From Verrucomicrobiaceae bacterium (GTDB lineage Bacteria > Verrucomicrobiota > Verrucomicrobiia > Verrucomicrobiales > Verrucomicrobiaceae): a stretch of 64,000 nucleotides of DNA. Location of the stretch: NCBI GenBank assembly GCA_027486585.1, contig JAIXOU010000091.1, forward strand, positions 1 to 64,000, written 5' to 3'. Shown in pieces: positions 18,553 to 27,105 of this stretch. The position numbers and the translations under genes are program-made. The notes below the pieces were generated by a model, which saw only the letters and a program-made list of their open reading frames with translations, did not search any database and had not been told where the DNA came from. Positions within the stretch are counted from its first letter, which is position 1. The number at the start of each line of letters is the position of its first letter.

Positions 18553-18580
18553 GGAGAACCTGAAAAGCTTCGGGCTCTCC
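18553..18580 (-). promoter_or_regulatory. Stem-loop in the accB-accC gap
   Basis: GGAGA and TCTCC form the outer stem. After one mismatch CCTGAA pairs with TTCGGG (one G-U pair) around a 4-base loop. It lies 17 bases past the accB stop with no T run on the minus strand, so it is more likely an mRNA processing, stability or attenuation element than a terminator. Confidence 0.4.
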
Positions 18581-18597
18581 ACCTTCAAGGGTCAGTT

Positions 18598-19128
18598 CTA
18601 AGCCTTGAGCTCGAAGAGAGGCTGGCCGTATTGCACGGGCTTACCGTCTTCGACAAGCACACGGGCAATGGTGCCACGTAATTCGGCCTTGATCTCATTC
18701 ATGACCTTCATGGCCTCAATGATGCAAACATTGCTATTTTCGTCCACCGAGTCACCGATGCTAATGAATGGCTTATCAGTTGGGCTGGCGGCGCGATAGA
18801 AAGTACCCACCATCGGACTGTTGATGGTTGGACCCACTGGTTCAGCAGCAGCGGCAGGGGCCGTTGAAGCTGCTGAGGCAGCACTTGCAGGAACTGCGGC
18901 TGGTGCAGCATATGAGATCTGAGCAGGTGCGCTGGAACCCATGGGGAGGTGCTTCAGCAATTCTTTAGCAGCCTGGAAGTCGGATCCGCGGCGGAGTTCG
19001 ACTTTAGAGCTGTCGGTTTCAAAATTAAAATACGTGAGGTCGTTCTCTGCCATCAGGGTAACGATTTGTTTGATCTGCTTTAGGTCCAAAGCTGTGGCCT
19101 CCTTTTCGTTAGTTTTGTTGTCTTCCAT
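18598..19128 (-). CDS. accB: Acetyl-CoA carboxylase, biotin carboxyl carrier protein
   Basis: A 176-residue protein. It begins with a helical N-terminal region (LDLKQIKQIVTLMAENDLTYFNFET), has the usual Ala/Pro-rich linker (about 75-95), and ends with the biotinyl domain: INSPMVGTFYRAASP, the thumb region, and the biotinylation motif EAMKVMNEI with lysine at about 141. It carries biotin between AccC and the transcarboxylase AccAD, whose genes are not in this window. First gene of accBC; the 145-base AT-rich region upstream should contain its promoter. Confidence 0.97.
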   Translation of the reverse strand: MEDNKTNEKEATALDLKQIKQIVTLMAENDLTYFNFETDSSKVELRRGSDFQAAKELLKHLPMGSSAPAQISYAAPAAVPASAASAASTAPAAAAEPVGPTINSPMVGTFYRAASPTDKPFISIGDSVDENSNVCIIEAMKVMNEIKAELRGTIARVLVEDGKPVQYGQPLFELKA

Positions 19129-19273
19129 GCTGGGTCTGTGGGTGCATTTAGCACCTCCAGCCTAGCGGCTCTGCTTTGGCTGGCAAGGCCAAATACCGCC
19201 CCAAAAAGTGCTCAAATGAACAAAAAAACAGCAAAAGTCCGTTCAATTCAATCAAACCACTGTTCTTTTCAAA

Positions 19274-19957
19274 TTATTCAAACCGATACCCTGCTCCGTG
19301 CACAGTGCGAATAATGCAGGGATTGGCGGCATCTTTTTCGATCCTTTTTCGGAGTTGGGAAATATGCTGATCCAAAGCGCGACTCTCTGGGAAGTAGTCC
19401 ACGCCCCAGACTTCGTCCGCTAACATGTTACGATCCACGACCTTACCCCGGCGCTCATAAAGAAGACGTAGCACCTTTAAATCACGGGGGCTGAGGGGTA
19501 ACTCAACCGAGTCACGATAGGCGCGTAACTCGGCTGGAACGATGCGGAGATCGTCCATGAAGAAGTCTGCTTCTGTCGGTTTAGCACCAGGTCGGGCGGC
19601 CGTGCGGCGCATGATGGCCCGGATGCGCGCCGTGATCTCTTTGACCCCGAAAGGCTTGGTCATGTAATCGTCAGCTCCCAGTTCCAAGCCAAGGACAGCA
19701 TCTATCTCCTCAGCTTTGGCCGTGAGAAACAGAATTGGCACATACTCATCGAGACGCCGAATCTGTTTGCAGGCCTCGTAGCCGTTTTGGCCAGGCATCA
19801 TGACATCTAGGCAGACAAAGTCGGGCTTTGAAACACGGAAAAAGTCCACGGCTTGCAGTCCATCACTGGCTGTCATGACCTCGTAACCCTCCATGCTCAG
19901 GACTTCACGCAGGGCTTCACGAGTATGGTCGTCGTCTTCAGCTATGAGGATTTTCAT
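19274..19957 (-). CDS. OmpR/PhoB-family response regulator
   Basis: A 227-residue regulator with a receiver domain (acidic EDDD near 7-10, phospho-acceptor D51 in FVCLDVMMPGQNGYE, ILFLTAKAEEID, DDYMTKPFGVKEI) and a winged-helix DNA-binding domain (LSPRDLKVLRLLYERRGKVV, RALDQHISQLRKRIE). It overlaps the stop of the upstream histidine kinase gene by 4 bases (ATGA), so the two are translationally coupled partners. Confidence 0.95.
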   Translation of the reverse strand: MKILIAEDDDHTREALREVLSMEGYEVMTASDGLQAVDFFRVSKPDFVCLDVMMPGQNGYEACKQIRRLDEYVPILFLTAKAEEIDAVLGLELGADDYMTKPFGVKEITARIRAIMRRTAARPGAKPTEADFFMDDLRIVPAELRAYRDSVELPLSPRDLKVLRLLYERRGKVVDRNMLADEVWGVDYFPESRALDQHISQLRKRIEKDAANPCIIRTVHGAGYRFE

Positions 19958-21624
19958 GATAATGGGGTTAGGTTAAGTGGAAGTATGAGGATGAAACGTG
20001 CGCCTTCTTTAAACTGCGAACAAACTGCAAGACTGCCGCCGTGCAAGTTAGCCAGTTCACGGGAAATGGTTAAACCAATGCCTGTGCCACTGACACCCTC
20101 ATTAAGGTCAGAACGCAGCCGCTCAAAAGGTTCAAAGACACTGTGGCGCTTTGCCGCAGGGATGCCAGGACCATGATCCTCGACGATGATTCGGGCCTCT
20201 TTATCAGAGGTCTCGGTGCGGATACTGACCCACTTGCCGTAGGCGGCATATTTATCCACGTTGCTTAGCAGATTCCCAAGAATTTGTTCCACCGCATCCG
20301 AGTCTGCTTTCATCTCGGCAGGCCCTTTAAATAAAGCTTCGACCGTGTAGTCCTTGCCTTCTAAAATAGGGCGCCAATTACTCACCACACGACCAACTAG
20401 CTCATCTAGATCTAGCGGACGTGGCTGCACGCTGAGCTTATCGCGCTGCTGACGTGCGTAATTCAGCACGTTCTGAATCAGGCGATCTAAGCGCGCTGTT
20501 TCTGTCTCCACCACACCGAGGTGACGCAGGGTAATGGCATCCCCGGTCTGCTCAATTCGGTGACTGGCCATTTCTGCATACAGGCGAATGTTTGTCAGCG
20601 GTGTCTTCAGCTCATGCGAGATCTGATTGACGAAACTGACACGCTGCTCTGCCACACGGATCTCACGCGCATTTTCTCGGAAGAATGTCCAAGCCAAGGC
20701 TAAAACAAGAATACAGCCGGAACCAACACCCAACATGATTGGGAAAAGGAACGGTTCTGGAAACTCAGTATCTGCTGGAGTGTAAGAGATCACCCATTGA
20801 GAGAGAGGCGCTGAGCACAACTGAGACGCTGTGTACTGGGAAGTTAAGGCAGACTGTTGATTGCCCCATTGATGCAAAGGAATGCCTGACACACTGCTCA
20901 ATGACAGACGCCCGGGATAGGATCTCATACCCTCAATAGGAACGCGCTTGAAAATGGCTTCGCAGAGAGCCGTGCCATCAATGCGTGCACAGATGAGATC
21001 CTCATCCATTTTCCTCCAATAGATGAAATCTCCATCCGTCACGTGCCAGCCACTCGGAAACATGGCATTTCCACCGGGCGTACCATCACTCTCCAAATGA
21101 TAGTTATCTGACTTCACAACCGTCAGCCATTTAGTCTTTCGAGTCTGGCCGGGGACACTGGCGGGAGGACTCCCCAGTAAAACAAAGGGTTGCGGTGTAA
21201 TAGATGCAAAGGGCTCATGGATTCCGCTCAACTGTAAAATCTCACGAATGGCAGCCGATCTTGTTTGTGCGCTTGCTGATTCGGTCGGGGAGACGAGTTT
21301 CTTATCCTTCAGATTGGCCACCTCGCCATTGGCATTCACGGTCCAGCTTTCGGTGACCCAAGGATGCTGTGAGAGCTTCTCTGCCATGCCTGCACCTGCG
21401 GTCTCCTCAGCAGCCCGAATCATATCTAACTCGTCCGTAAACTGACGTAAATCGTTGGTTAGCTGGTGATCTGCCACCAACAATCTTTCTTCCAAAACAG
21501 ATTCTCTTGCTTGCTCAGTGCTGCGGGCAGCGTCTCGGATCAAATACGTTCCCAACCACGTCAGAAGCGCCACTGGCGTGACGACTAGCAGAAGGAGAAG
21601 AAGGTTGGATCGGCGAGGTTTCAT
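19954..21624 (-). CDS. Two-component sensor histidine kinase with large periplasmic domain
   Basis: A 556-residue membrane kinase. One N-terminal helix (NLLLLLLVVTPVALLTWLG), a periplasmic region of about 260 residues with no family I recognise, a second helix (FLFPIMLGVGSGCILVLALAW), then HisKA with the acceptor in QISHELKTPLTNIRLYAEM and HATPase with the N box (ILGNLLSNVDKYA), VEDHGPGIP and GTGIGLTISREL. It is transcribed ahead of its regulator, the reverse order of the other two-component pair in this window. Two inverted repeats precede the start (21629-21651 and 21667-21687). Confidence 0.93.
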   Translation of the reverse strand: MKPRRSNLLLLLLVVTPVALLTWLGTYLIRDAARSTEQARESVLEERLLVADHQLTNDLRQFTDELDMIRAAEETAGAGMAEKLSQHPWVTESWTVNANGEVANLKDKKLVSPTESASAQTRSAAIREILQLSGIHEPFASITPQPFVLLGSPPASVPGQTRKTKWLTVVKSDNYHLESDGTPGGNAMFPSGWHVTDGDFIYWRKMDEDLICARIDGTALCEAIFKRVPIEGMRSYPGRLSLSSVSGIPLHQWGNQQSALTSQYTASQLCSAPLSQWVISYTPADTEFPEPFLFPIMLGVGSGCILVLALAWTFFRENAREIRVAEQRVSFVNQISHELKTPLTNIRLYAEMASHRIEQTGDAITLRHLGVVETETARLDRLIQNVLNYARQQRDKLSVQPRPLDLDELVGRVVSNWRPILEGKDYTVEALFKGPAEMKADSDAVEQILGNLLSNVDKYAAYGKWVSIRTETSDKEARIIVEDHGPGIPAAKRHSVFEPFERLRSDLNEGVSGTGIGLTISRELANLHGGSLAVCSQFKEGARFILILPLNLTPLS

Positions 21625-21628
21625 TTAA

Positions 21629-21651
21629 ATGAGGTCCTAAAATAACCTCAT
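21629..21651. promoter_or_regulatory. 7-bp inverted repeat just upstream of the kinase start
   Basis: ATGAGGT and ACCTCAT flank a 9-base spacer, 4 bases upstream of the histidine kinase ATG. On the minus strand the second arm runs into the only purine-rich stretch (AGGACC), so the hairpin could hide the ribosome-binding site, or the repeat could be an operator. Confidence 0.35.
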
Positions 21652-21666
21652 CAATGGGACTTAGCA

Positions 21667-21687
21667 TTAAAATTATCATAATTTTAA
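21667..21687. promoter_or_regulatory. AT-rich perfect inverted repeat (10+1+10) upstream of the kinase-regulator operon
   Basis: TTAAAATTAT and ATAATTTTAA are perfect complements separated by a single C, centred about 53 bases upstream of the kinase start. The position suits an operator overlapping the promoter. OmpR-family regulators usually use direct repeats, so a different regulator is possible. Confidence 0.45.
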
Positions 21688-21742
21688 GGATTGCGTGAAT
21701 ATTTTGGGGGCGAAAGTCGCTCCTTTCCCACCTCAAATAGAA

Positions 21743-21774
21743 AAAGGGCCTCGCTGGTGAAAGCGAGACCCTTT
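21743..21774 (-). terminator. Rho-independent terminator of the tgt-yajC-secDF operon
   Basis: AAAGGG and CTCGCT pair with AGCGAG and CCCTTT around a 6-base loop with one internal mismatch. Read on the minus strand the stem is followed by TTTTTCTATTT. It sits 26 bases past the secDF stop. Confidence 0.85.
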
Positions 21775-21799
21775 GGAATCTTAAAACTGGACTTGCAGA

Positions 21800-24196
21800 T
21801 TAAACAGTCTTGGCAGCAGCCACGGCTGCAGCGGCTTTTTGAGCCTGCTCGTGGGTGTCCAACACTTTGCGCTTAAGGCTCTGACCAGTCTTCGTGGCAT
21901 ACCAGAGGACGAGAGGGCTGGCGATGAAGATGGAGGAATAAGTCCCCAAAATCACCCCAATCGTGATCGGCACGGCAAACTCAAGCATGGCTGGATTACC
22001 CAGGAAGAGAAGGACAATCATCGGAGCCAGAGCGGTCGGACCGGTGAGGAGCGTACGGCTAAGGGTCTTGCAGATAGCCTCATTCATCAAATCACGGATC
22101 GATCCAGAACCACCACGCTGGATGGTTTCACGAATACGGTCAAAAACGACGATGGTGTCATTGATGGAGTAACCAGCAATGGTCAGCATGGCACCCACGT
22201 GAATGAGGCTCAGTTCCTGACCAAAGAGGACGCAAAGTCCAGGAACCATGAGCACGTCATGTCCGAGAGCGACAACAGCACCGAGAGCAAAGGCAAATTC
22301 GTAACGGATGAGGAGGTAGAAGAAGATGAAGACAAGGGCGACGGCGAGAGCGATGAGGGAAGTCTTTGCGGATTCTGTCCCAATGACGGCACCGACACGT
22401 TCAGTCTGACTGCCTTGGATAGCGTCAGCGAATTTGCCTTTGATGGCTTGTTCGATGGTTGGCCCCGCATCGAATTCCGTGCGGATGGCGATCACGTCAC
22501 CACCTGTTGCATTGCCTTTACGCTGTGGGTAGTAGCTGCCGATTGGCTGGCCATTGTCGAGCTTCAAACCCTTGAGGAGTGCATCCAGATCAGCATCGGC
22601 GATGTTCTTACCCTCTTTTAATTCGACATGGACGAGACCACCACCACGGAAGTCGATGCCAAAGCTTGCGCCACCTTTGTAGGCGAGTGTGGCAAAGGAG
22701 ATCGCCGTGACGACGAGTGAGGCAATGATGAAGGTCGGGGCTTTAGCAAGAATATCAAAGATTCGGTCCGAGATGATCTTGGTGCTGCTGACTTTAGTGA
22801 GGATGCCTTTGTCGATCACCCACATGAAGATGACACGTGTCACGATCAGCGCGCCAATCATGGAGGAGACCAGACCCATCATCAGTGTGATGGCAAAGCC
22901 CTTTACCAGACCACCAGAGATGACGAAGAGGATGATGGCTGAAATAAGCGTCGTGATGTTAGAGTCAGCGATGGCGGAAAAAGCCTTATCGTAAGCAGCT
23001 TCTAGAGCACCAGCGAGAGTGCGGCCAGCTTCCATTTCCTCACGCAGACGTTCGTAGATCAGCACGTTCGCATCCACAGCCATACCGATGGTGAGCACGA
23101 TACCGGCAATACCAGGCATGGTAAGTGTGAACTGGAAGAGTGCCATGCCACCAAAGAGAATGGCTAAGTTGATCACCAGACCGACGATGGCGATGAGGCC
23201 TGCTAGACGGTAGATAGCAAGCATGAAGAGTGTAGTCATGGCCAGACCAGCGATGCCGACCCACTTACCCTGATTGATGGAGGACTCACCGTAGGAAGCT
23301 GACACGGAGCTTTCCGAAAGGATCTTCATGGGGTTTTCCAGTGGATTTTCCAGGAGAGTAGCCAACTGGAACGCGCTCTGCTGATTGAAGTTACCGGAGA
23401 TCACGGCAGTGCCGCCGAAGTGGTCAGTCTGAAGTGTCGGAGCAGAAATGATCTCGCCATCGACGATGACCGCCAACTGACGGCCTTTATTGACAGAGGC
23501 GATGTCATCAAAAAGCTTGGAACCTTCGCTATCGAGATTGAGGTAAACCTTCCAGCCTTCAGCATCGGTATTGGCAAAAGCGCTGGCCACATACTTGCCT
23601 TCCATGTCTGGGCGATTGCGAGCCAGCTCACTGCCACGATTTGGGAGTTCCTTGCCTTCTTTGTCTTTTTCAGCTTTGTATTTGAATTCTTCCCAACCTG
23701 GCTCCTTCACTCCGCCATTGGCTTTGATTTCAGCAAGCTTGGATTGGCTGCTTTCATGCACAATGCGGAATTCAAGATGAGCGACTTGTTGAATCTTGGT
23801 GCGAACTTCAGCGAACTCTTCGGCCTTCACACCTGGCATCTGAACTAGGATACGGTCAGTTCCCTGTGGCTGCATGGTCAGGTCCTTCGTGCCTTCTGGG
23901 TTGAGACGCTTTTCAAGAATGCCTATGGCTTGCTGGACAGACTCTGTGGTCACGTCCTTCACCGCACCTTCAGAGGTTTTACCCTTTTGAAGTTCCACGA
24001 CGAACTCACTGCCACCCTTCAAGTCAATTCCCAGTGGAATCCCCATATTCCTAAAGGTGATCACCGCAAAGGCGGTCATCAGGAAGATAAGAGCTGTGCC
24101 GATGAGGCGCTTGCTCTTATGCACCACGGTGCCGATGTAAAACAGAAGCATCAGCAGGATGGCTGAGCCGATCAGGAAGGTGACGATTGGGGACAT
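21800..24196 (-). CDS. secDF: Protein translocase subunit SecDF (fused SecD and SecF)
   Basis: A 798-residue fusion, as found in several phyla in place of separate SecD and SecF. The SecD half has the first membrane helix, then GIDLKGGSEFVVEL, the large periplasmic P1 region, a helix bundle with PGIAGIVLTIGMAVDANVLIYERLREE, and LVKGFAITLMMGLVSSM. The SecF half begins with FGIDFRGGGLVHVEL and contains TIAGYSINDTIVVFDRIRE and LTGPTALAPMIVLLFLG. SecDF uses the proton-motive force to help pull secreted proteins across the inner membrane. It ends with an Ala-rich tail. Third gene of tgt-yajC-secDF, followed by a clear terminator. Confidence 0.97.
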   Translation of the reverse strand: MSPIVTFLIGSAILLMLLFYIGTVVHKSKRLIGTALIFLMTAFAVITFRNMGIPLGIDLKGGSEFVVELQKGKTSEGAVKDVTTESVQQAIGILEKRLNPEGTKDLTMQPQGTDRILVQMPGVKAEEFAEVRTKIQQVAHLEFRIVHESSQSKLAEIKANGGVKEPGWEEFKYKAEKDKEGKELPNRGSELARNRPDMEGKYVASAFANTDAEGWKVYLNLDSEGSKLFDDIASVNKGRQLAVIVDGEIISAPTLQTDHFGGTAVISGNFNQQSAFQLATLLENPLENPMKILSESSVSASYGESSINQGKWVGIAGLAMTTLFMLAIYRLAGLIAIVGLVINLAILFGGMALFQFTLTMPGIAGIVLTIGMAVDANVLIYERLREEMEAGRTLAGALEAAYDKAFSAIADSNITTLISAIILFVISGGLVKGFAITLMMGLVSSMIGALIVTRVIFMWVIDKGILTKVSSTKIISDRIFDILAKAPTFIIASLVVTAISFATLAYKGGASFGIDFRGGGLVHVELKEGKNIADADLDALLKGLKLDNGQPIGSYYPQRKGNATGGDVIAIRTEFDAGPTIEQAIKGKFADAIQGSQTERVGAVIGTESAKTSLIALAVALVFIFFYLLIRYEFAFALGAVVALGHDVLMVPGLCVLFGQELSLIHVGAMLTIAGYSINDTIVVFDRIRETIQRGGSGSIRDLMNEAICKTLSRTLLTGPTALAPMIVLLFLGNPAMLEFAVPITIGVILGTYSSIFIASPLVLWYATKTGQSLKRKVLDTHEQAQKAAAAVAAAKTV

Positions 24197-24288
24197 GAGG
24201 TGGGGTTGGTTTTTGGAAAGTTTAAAAGATAGCGGCGGATCATCACCACAGAAGCGGTATCAAGAGAAGCTTTTTCGATCGTGAAATT

Positions 24289-24642
24289 TTAGGCAGTAGC
24301 AGCTTCGACGACATCAGATTTCTTGCTGACTGAGCCGATGGCGCTGCGCTCATACTCGATCTTGACGTTGTCAGCCACTTTAACCATGACGGTCTTATCT
24401 TTGACACTGGTGATGATTCCATGCTCTCCACCATTCATGATGACGTGATCACCGACCTTCACGCTGCTGATGAGTTTTTCGATCTCTTTCTGGCGTTGGC
24501 GCTGCGGGCGGATGAGTAGGAAATACATCATCACAAACATCAGGCCCATGAACCATAAAGGATTGCCCAGACCCGCTGGAGGTGCGCCACCAGCAGGAGC
24601 TGCGGCTTGAGCGAGGACGGAGGAGAGAGAAAGAAGCATCAT
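24289..24642 (-). CDS. yajC: Preprotein translocase subunit YajC
   Basis: A 117-residue protein. One hydrophobic helix (GNPLWFMGLMFVMMYFLLIRPQ) is followed by the family hallmark RPQRQRQKEIEKLISSVKVGDHVIMNGGEHGIITSVKDKTVMVKV. YajC associates with SecDF at the inner membrane. An Ala/Pro/Gly-rich extension precedes the helix. The start overlaps the tgt stop by four bases (ATGA). Confidence 0.95.
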   Translation of the reverse strand: MMLLSLSSVLAQAAAPAGGAPPAGLGNPLWFMGLMFVMMYFLLIRPQRQRQKEIEKLISSVKVGDHVIMNGGEHGIITSVKDKTVMVKVADNVKIEYERSAIGSVSKKSDVVEAATA

Positions 24643-25778
24643 GATTCAGGGGTTTCGGAACGGGACTTGTAACGGGAAATGACCTCTGCCCGGAATTCGG
24701 CAAAGCAACCTTGTTCGATCGCTAAACGTGCCCTGGACGTGAGGGACGCGTAGAAATGCAGATTGTGAAGGGAAATCAACCTTAAACCCAGCACCTCTTG
24801 TGTGTTTACGAGATGGCGGATGTAGGCGCGGGAAAAGCCCAGACACATCGGATGCGTGTCTTCAGCGATGGGCCGGAAGTCTTTGGCATACTGCGCATTC
24901 CGCAGATTCATCAGTCCTTCGTGGGTAAAAGCGGTGCCATTCCGCGCAAGTCGGGTCGGGATCACGCAGTCAAACATATCGATCCCACGGGCGATTAATT
25001 CGACGATCTGCGGGGGTGTACCCAGGCCCATGGCATAGCGCGGTTTATTTTCCGGCAGAATCGGGCAGGTCCACTCAGCGATCCGCATCATGTCCTCTTC
25101 AGGCTCACCGACACTGAGACCGCCGACCGCGTAACCGGGGAAATCCATGGCCACCAGCTCACGGGCACAACGCTCACGCAGATCCTGAAACGTGCTGCCT
25201 TGGACGATGGGGAAGTGTAACTGAGCTCCACCACCAGTCTGCGGCCGATTTTGATCCACCCACTCGCGACAGCGCTGAGCCCAGCGGAGGGTGAGTTCCA
25301 TGCTCTTTTTGGCCTCGTCATGCGTGCAGGGCCAGGGCGTGCATTCATCAAACAGCATCGCGATATCACTGCCGAGCGTTGCCTGGATCTCCATGGCAGT
25401 TTCAGGCCCGAGAAACATCGGTGTGCCATCGACATGATTCTGAAAGTAGCAGCCCTCTTCTTTAATCTTGCGCAGTTTTGCCAAGGAGAAGACCTGAAAC
25501 CCGCCGCTGTCTGTGAGGATGGGCCGATCCCAGTTCATGAACGAGTGAAGCCCACCGGCCTCACGGATGATATCCATGCCGGGGCGAACCCAGAGATGAT
25601 ATGTGTTCCCTAAAATGATCTGCGAGTTCAGCGCGCGCAGCTCATCAGGATGCATCGCCTTCACCGTGCCCTGCGTGCCGACGGGCATGAAGACCGGCGT
25701 CTCGATCACGCCATGAGGCGTCGTCAACCGTCCGCGACGTGCGGAGGAATTCGGATCGGTGGCGAGGAGGTCAAACAT
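24639..25778 (-). CDS. tgt: tRNA-guanine (queuine) transglycosylase
   Basis: A 379-residue protein of normal bacterial Tgt length. It exchanges guanine-34 for preQ1 in tRNAs with GUN anticodons. Visible: catalytic Asp in LTDSGGFQVFSL (D90), GGLSVGEPEEDM, YAMGLGTPPQIVELIARGIDMFDCVIPTR with the nucleophile D270, and RNGTAFTHEG. The zinc site is unusual. The family's CxCxxC...H (Cys302, 304, 307 and His333 in E. coli) reads D307-x-H309-x-x-C312...H338 here, with the final spacing of 26 conserved. First gene of the tgt-yajC-secDF operon, the classical arrangement. No preQ1 synthesis gene is in the window. Confidence 0.97.
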   Translation of the reverse strand: MFDLLATDPNSSARRGRLTTPHGVIETPVFMPVGTQGTVKAMHPDELRALNSQIILGNTYHLWVRPGMDIIREAGGLHSFMNWDRPILTDSGGFQVFSLAKLRKIKEEGCYFQNHVDGTPMFLGPETAMEIQATLGSDIAMLFDECTPWPCTHDEAKKSMELTLRWAQRCREWVDQNRPQTGGGAQLHFPIVQGSTFQDLRERCARELVAMDFPGYAVGGLSVGEPEEDMMRIAEWTCPILPENKPRYAMGLGTPPQIVELIARGIDMFDCVIPTRLARNGTAFTHEGLMNLRNAQYAKDFRPIAEDTHPMCLGFSRAYIRHLVNTQEVLGLRLISLHNLHFYASLTSRARLAIEQGCFAEFRAEVISRYKSRSETPES

Positions 25779-25864
25779 CTAACTAGGGCAGAAACGGGCG
25801 CGGACTCTGGAGGCGATGCCCGCATCTGTCAAAAGACACTTCCACTTAGGAACCAAGACCTGCG

Positions 25865-26962
25865 CTAAACTTTAATCCATATTCCCCGCTTAAAGAGCCA
25901 GCGGGCCAGCAGCAGCATGAGTCCAAATGTCACACAGGCCGTCATCCAGGCCCAATCTTTCCCAGGATGTCCCACCAGCCTTTCAGAGACGAGTCGGAAC
26001 AAGCCAAAACCGCTCAACAGATACAGGATGATCGGATTAGCTCCGACCCAGACAAAGGGCGATGTCCAGCTCCGCCAACCACGCACATCCACAATCCAAT
26101 AAAACAATCCCAGCAGCAAAGCGCTCCAACCACCTGCGACGAGCACAAAGCTCGAAGACCAGATCTTTTTGATGATCGGAAAAAACGGATGCCACGCCCA
26201 ACCCAGCCCGATCATCACCACACCAGTCACCACTAGCCCCATCACCTTTCGGCTAGCCACCCGCCCACTTGTAAGCCATTGACCCGCCAAAAGCCCTAGA
26301 AGCGCCGTCGCAATCGCAGGCAGTGTGCTCAGAAGTCCTTCTGGATCATGGTTGCCATCATACTTCCGCCCAGGCAGCCAGATCGAGTCCAGGTAATTCG
26401 TCAAATTCCGCCCTTCGGCAAAATCCCCTGCCCCGATGCCCGGCACAGGCACCAGGCCAAGCAACAGGCAATAGCCAACCAAAAGCGTGATCACACACAT
26501 TAGCAGTCCACGCCAGCCCAGGATCAGGGACAACAGGCCTGCGGCGGCTGAGGCGATGCCTATGCGCTGTAAAACACCCAGCCACCGTATTTCCGCCCAA
26601 CCATCGTTCAACCCACCTGAAACCAGCACACCAAGCGCCACCAAAATCACCGCCCGTGCCAGCAAATGAAGCACCGTTTTCCACCAACCCTCGCGCGCCA
26701 ACCGCCGAGGCAAAGCAATCGACATCGACACTCCAGCGATGAACAAAAAGAGCGGGAAAATCAGATCATAAAAGCGAAAGCCCGCCCAATCGACATGATC
26801 CAGTTGCGTGGTCACCACTGAAGTCAGCGCTGAGTTCGGCGCCATCTGCTTTAAAATAGCGCCTAGAGCACCGCCCATCCCAAGAATCCAACACATGTCA
26901 AAACCTCGAAGAGCATCGAGCGAAACCAGACGTGGAGGAGAAGAAGCTTCAGGCATGAGCAT
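25865..26962 (-). CDS. Heparan-alpha-glucosaminide N-acetyltransferase-like (DUF5009-type) membrane protein
   Basis: A 365-residue multi-pass protein. The N-terminal signature LVSLDALRGFDMCWIL is shared by the HGSNAT/YeiB/DUF1624-type acyltransferase superfamily. FYDLIFPLFLFIAGVSMSIALPRR then follows, with about ten hydrophobic segments to the C-terminus, including WVGANPIILYLLSGF. Family members acetylate sugars across membranes; the substrate is not determinable here. Start 26962 (or 26956) is preferred because upstream in-frame codons give a Cys-rich, non-conserved extension. It is divergent from the DUF1501 gene. Confidence 0.83.
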   Translation of the reverse strand: MLMPEASSPPRLVSLDALRGFDMCWILGMGGALGAILKQMAPNSALTSVVTTQLDHVDWAGFRFYDLIFPLFLFIAGVSMSIALPRRLAREGWWKTVLHLLARAVILVALGVLVSGGLNDGWAEIRWLGVLQRIGIASAAAGLLSLILGWRGLLMCVITLLVGYCLLLGLVPVPGIGAGDFAEGRNLTNYLDSIWLPGRKYDGNHDPEGLLSTLPAIATALLGLLAGQWLTSGRVASRKVMGLVVTGVVMIGLGWAWHPFFPIIKKIWSSSFVLVAGGWSALLLGLFYWIVDVRGWRSWTSPFVWVGANPIILYLLSGFGLFRLVSERLVGHPGKDWAWMTACVTFGLMLLLARWLFKRGIWIKV

Positions 26963-27105
26963 GAAGACGTTTCCAAACCTGCTGTTCTCGCAGCCGCATT
27001 CCTCAATTGCGCAACTCTGCGCCTGCATTGTCATCCTAGGCTGCCAGCGCAACACTCGGATTCAGAGCCCGTAGTTCGCTATGAAAATAGAACTCCGTTT
27101 CCATC

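Noticed and set aside
21839-22621. A 260-codon plus-strand open frame antisense to secDF
   Set aside because: It lies wholly within the conserved secF half and its product is acidic and low in family-like features; it is a shadow of codon bias in the real gene.
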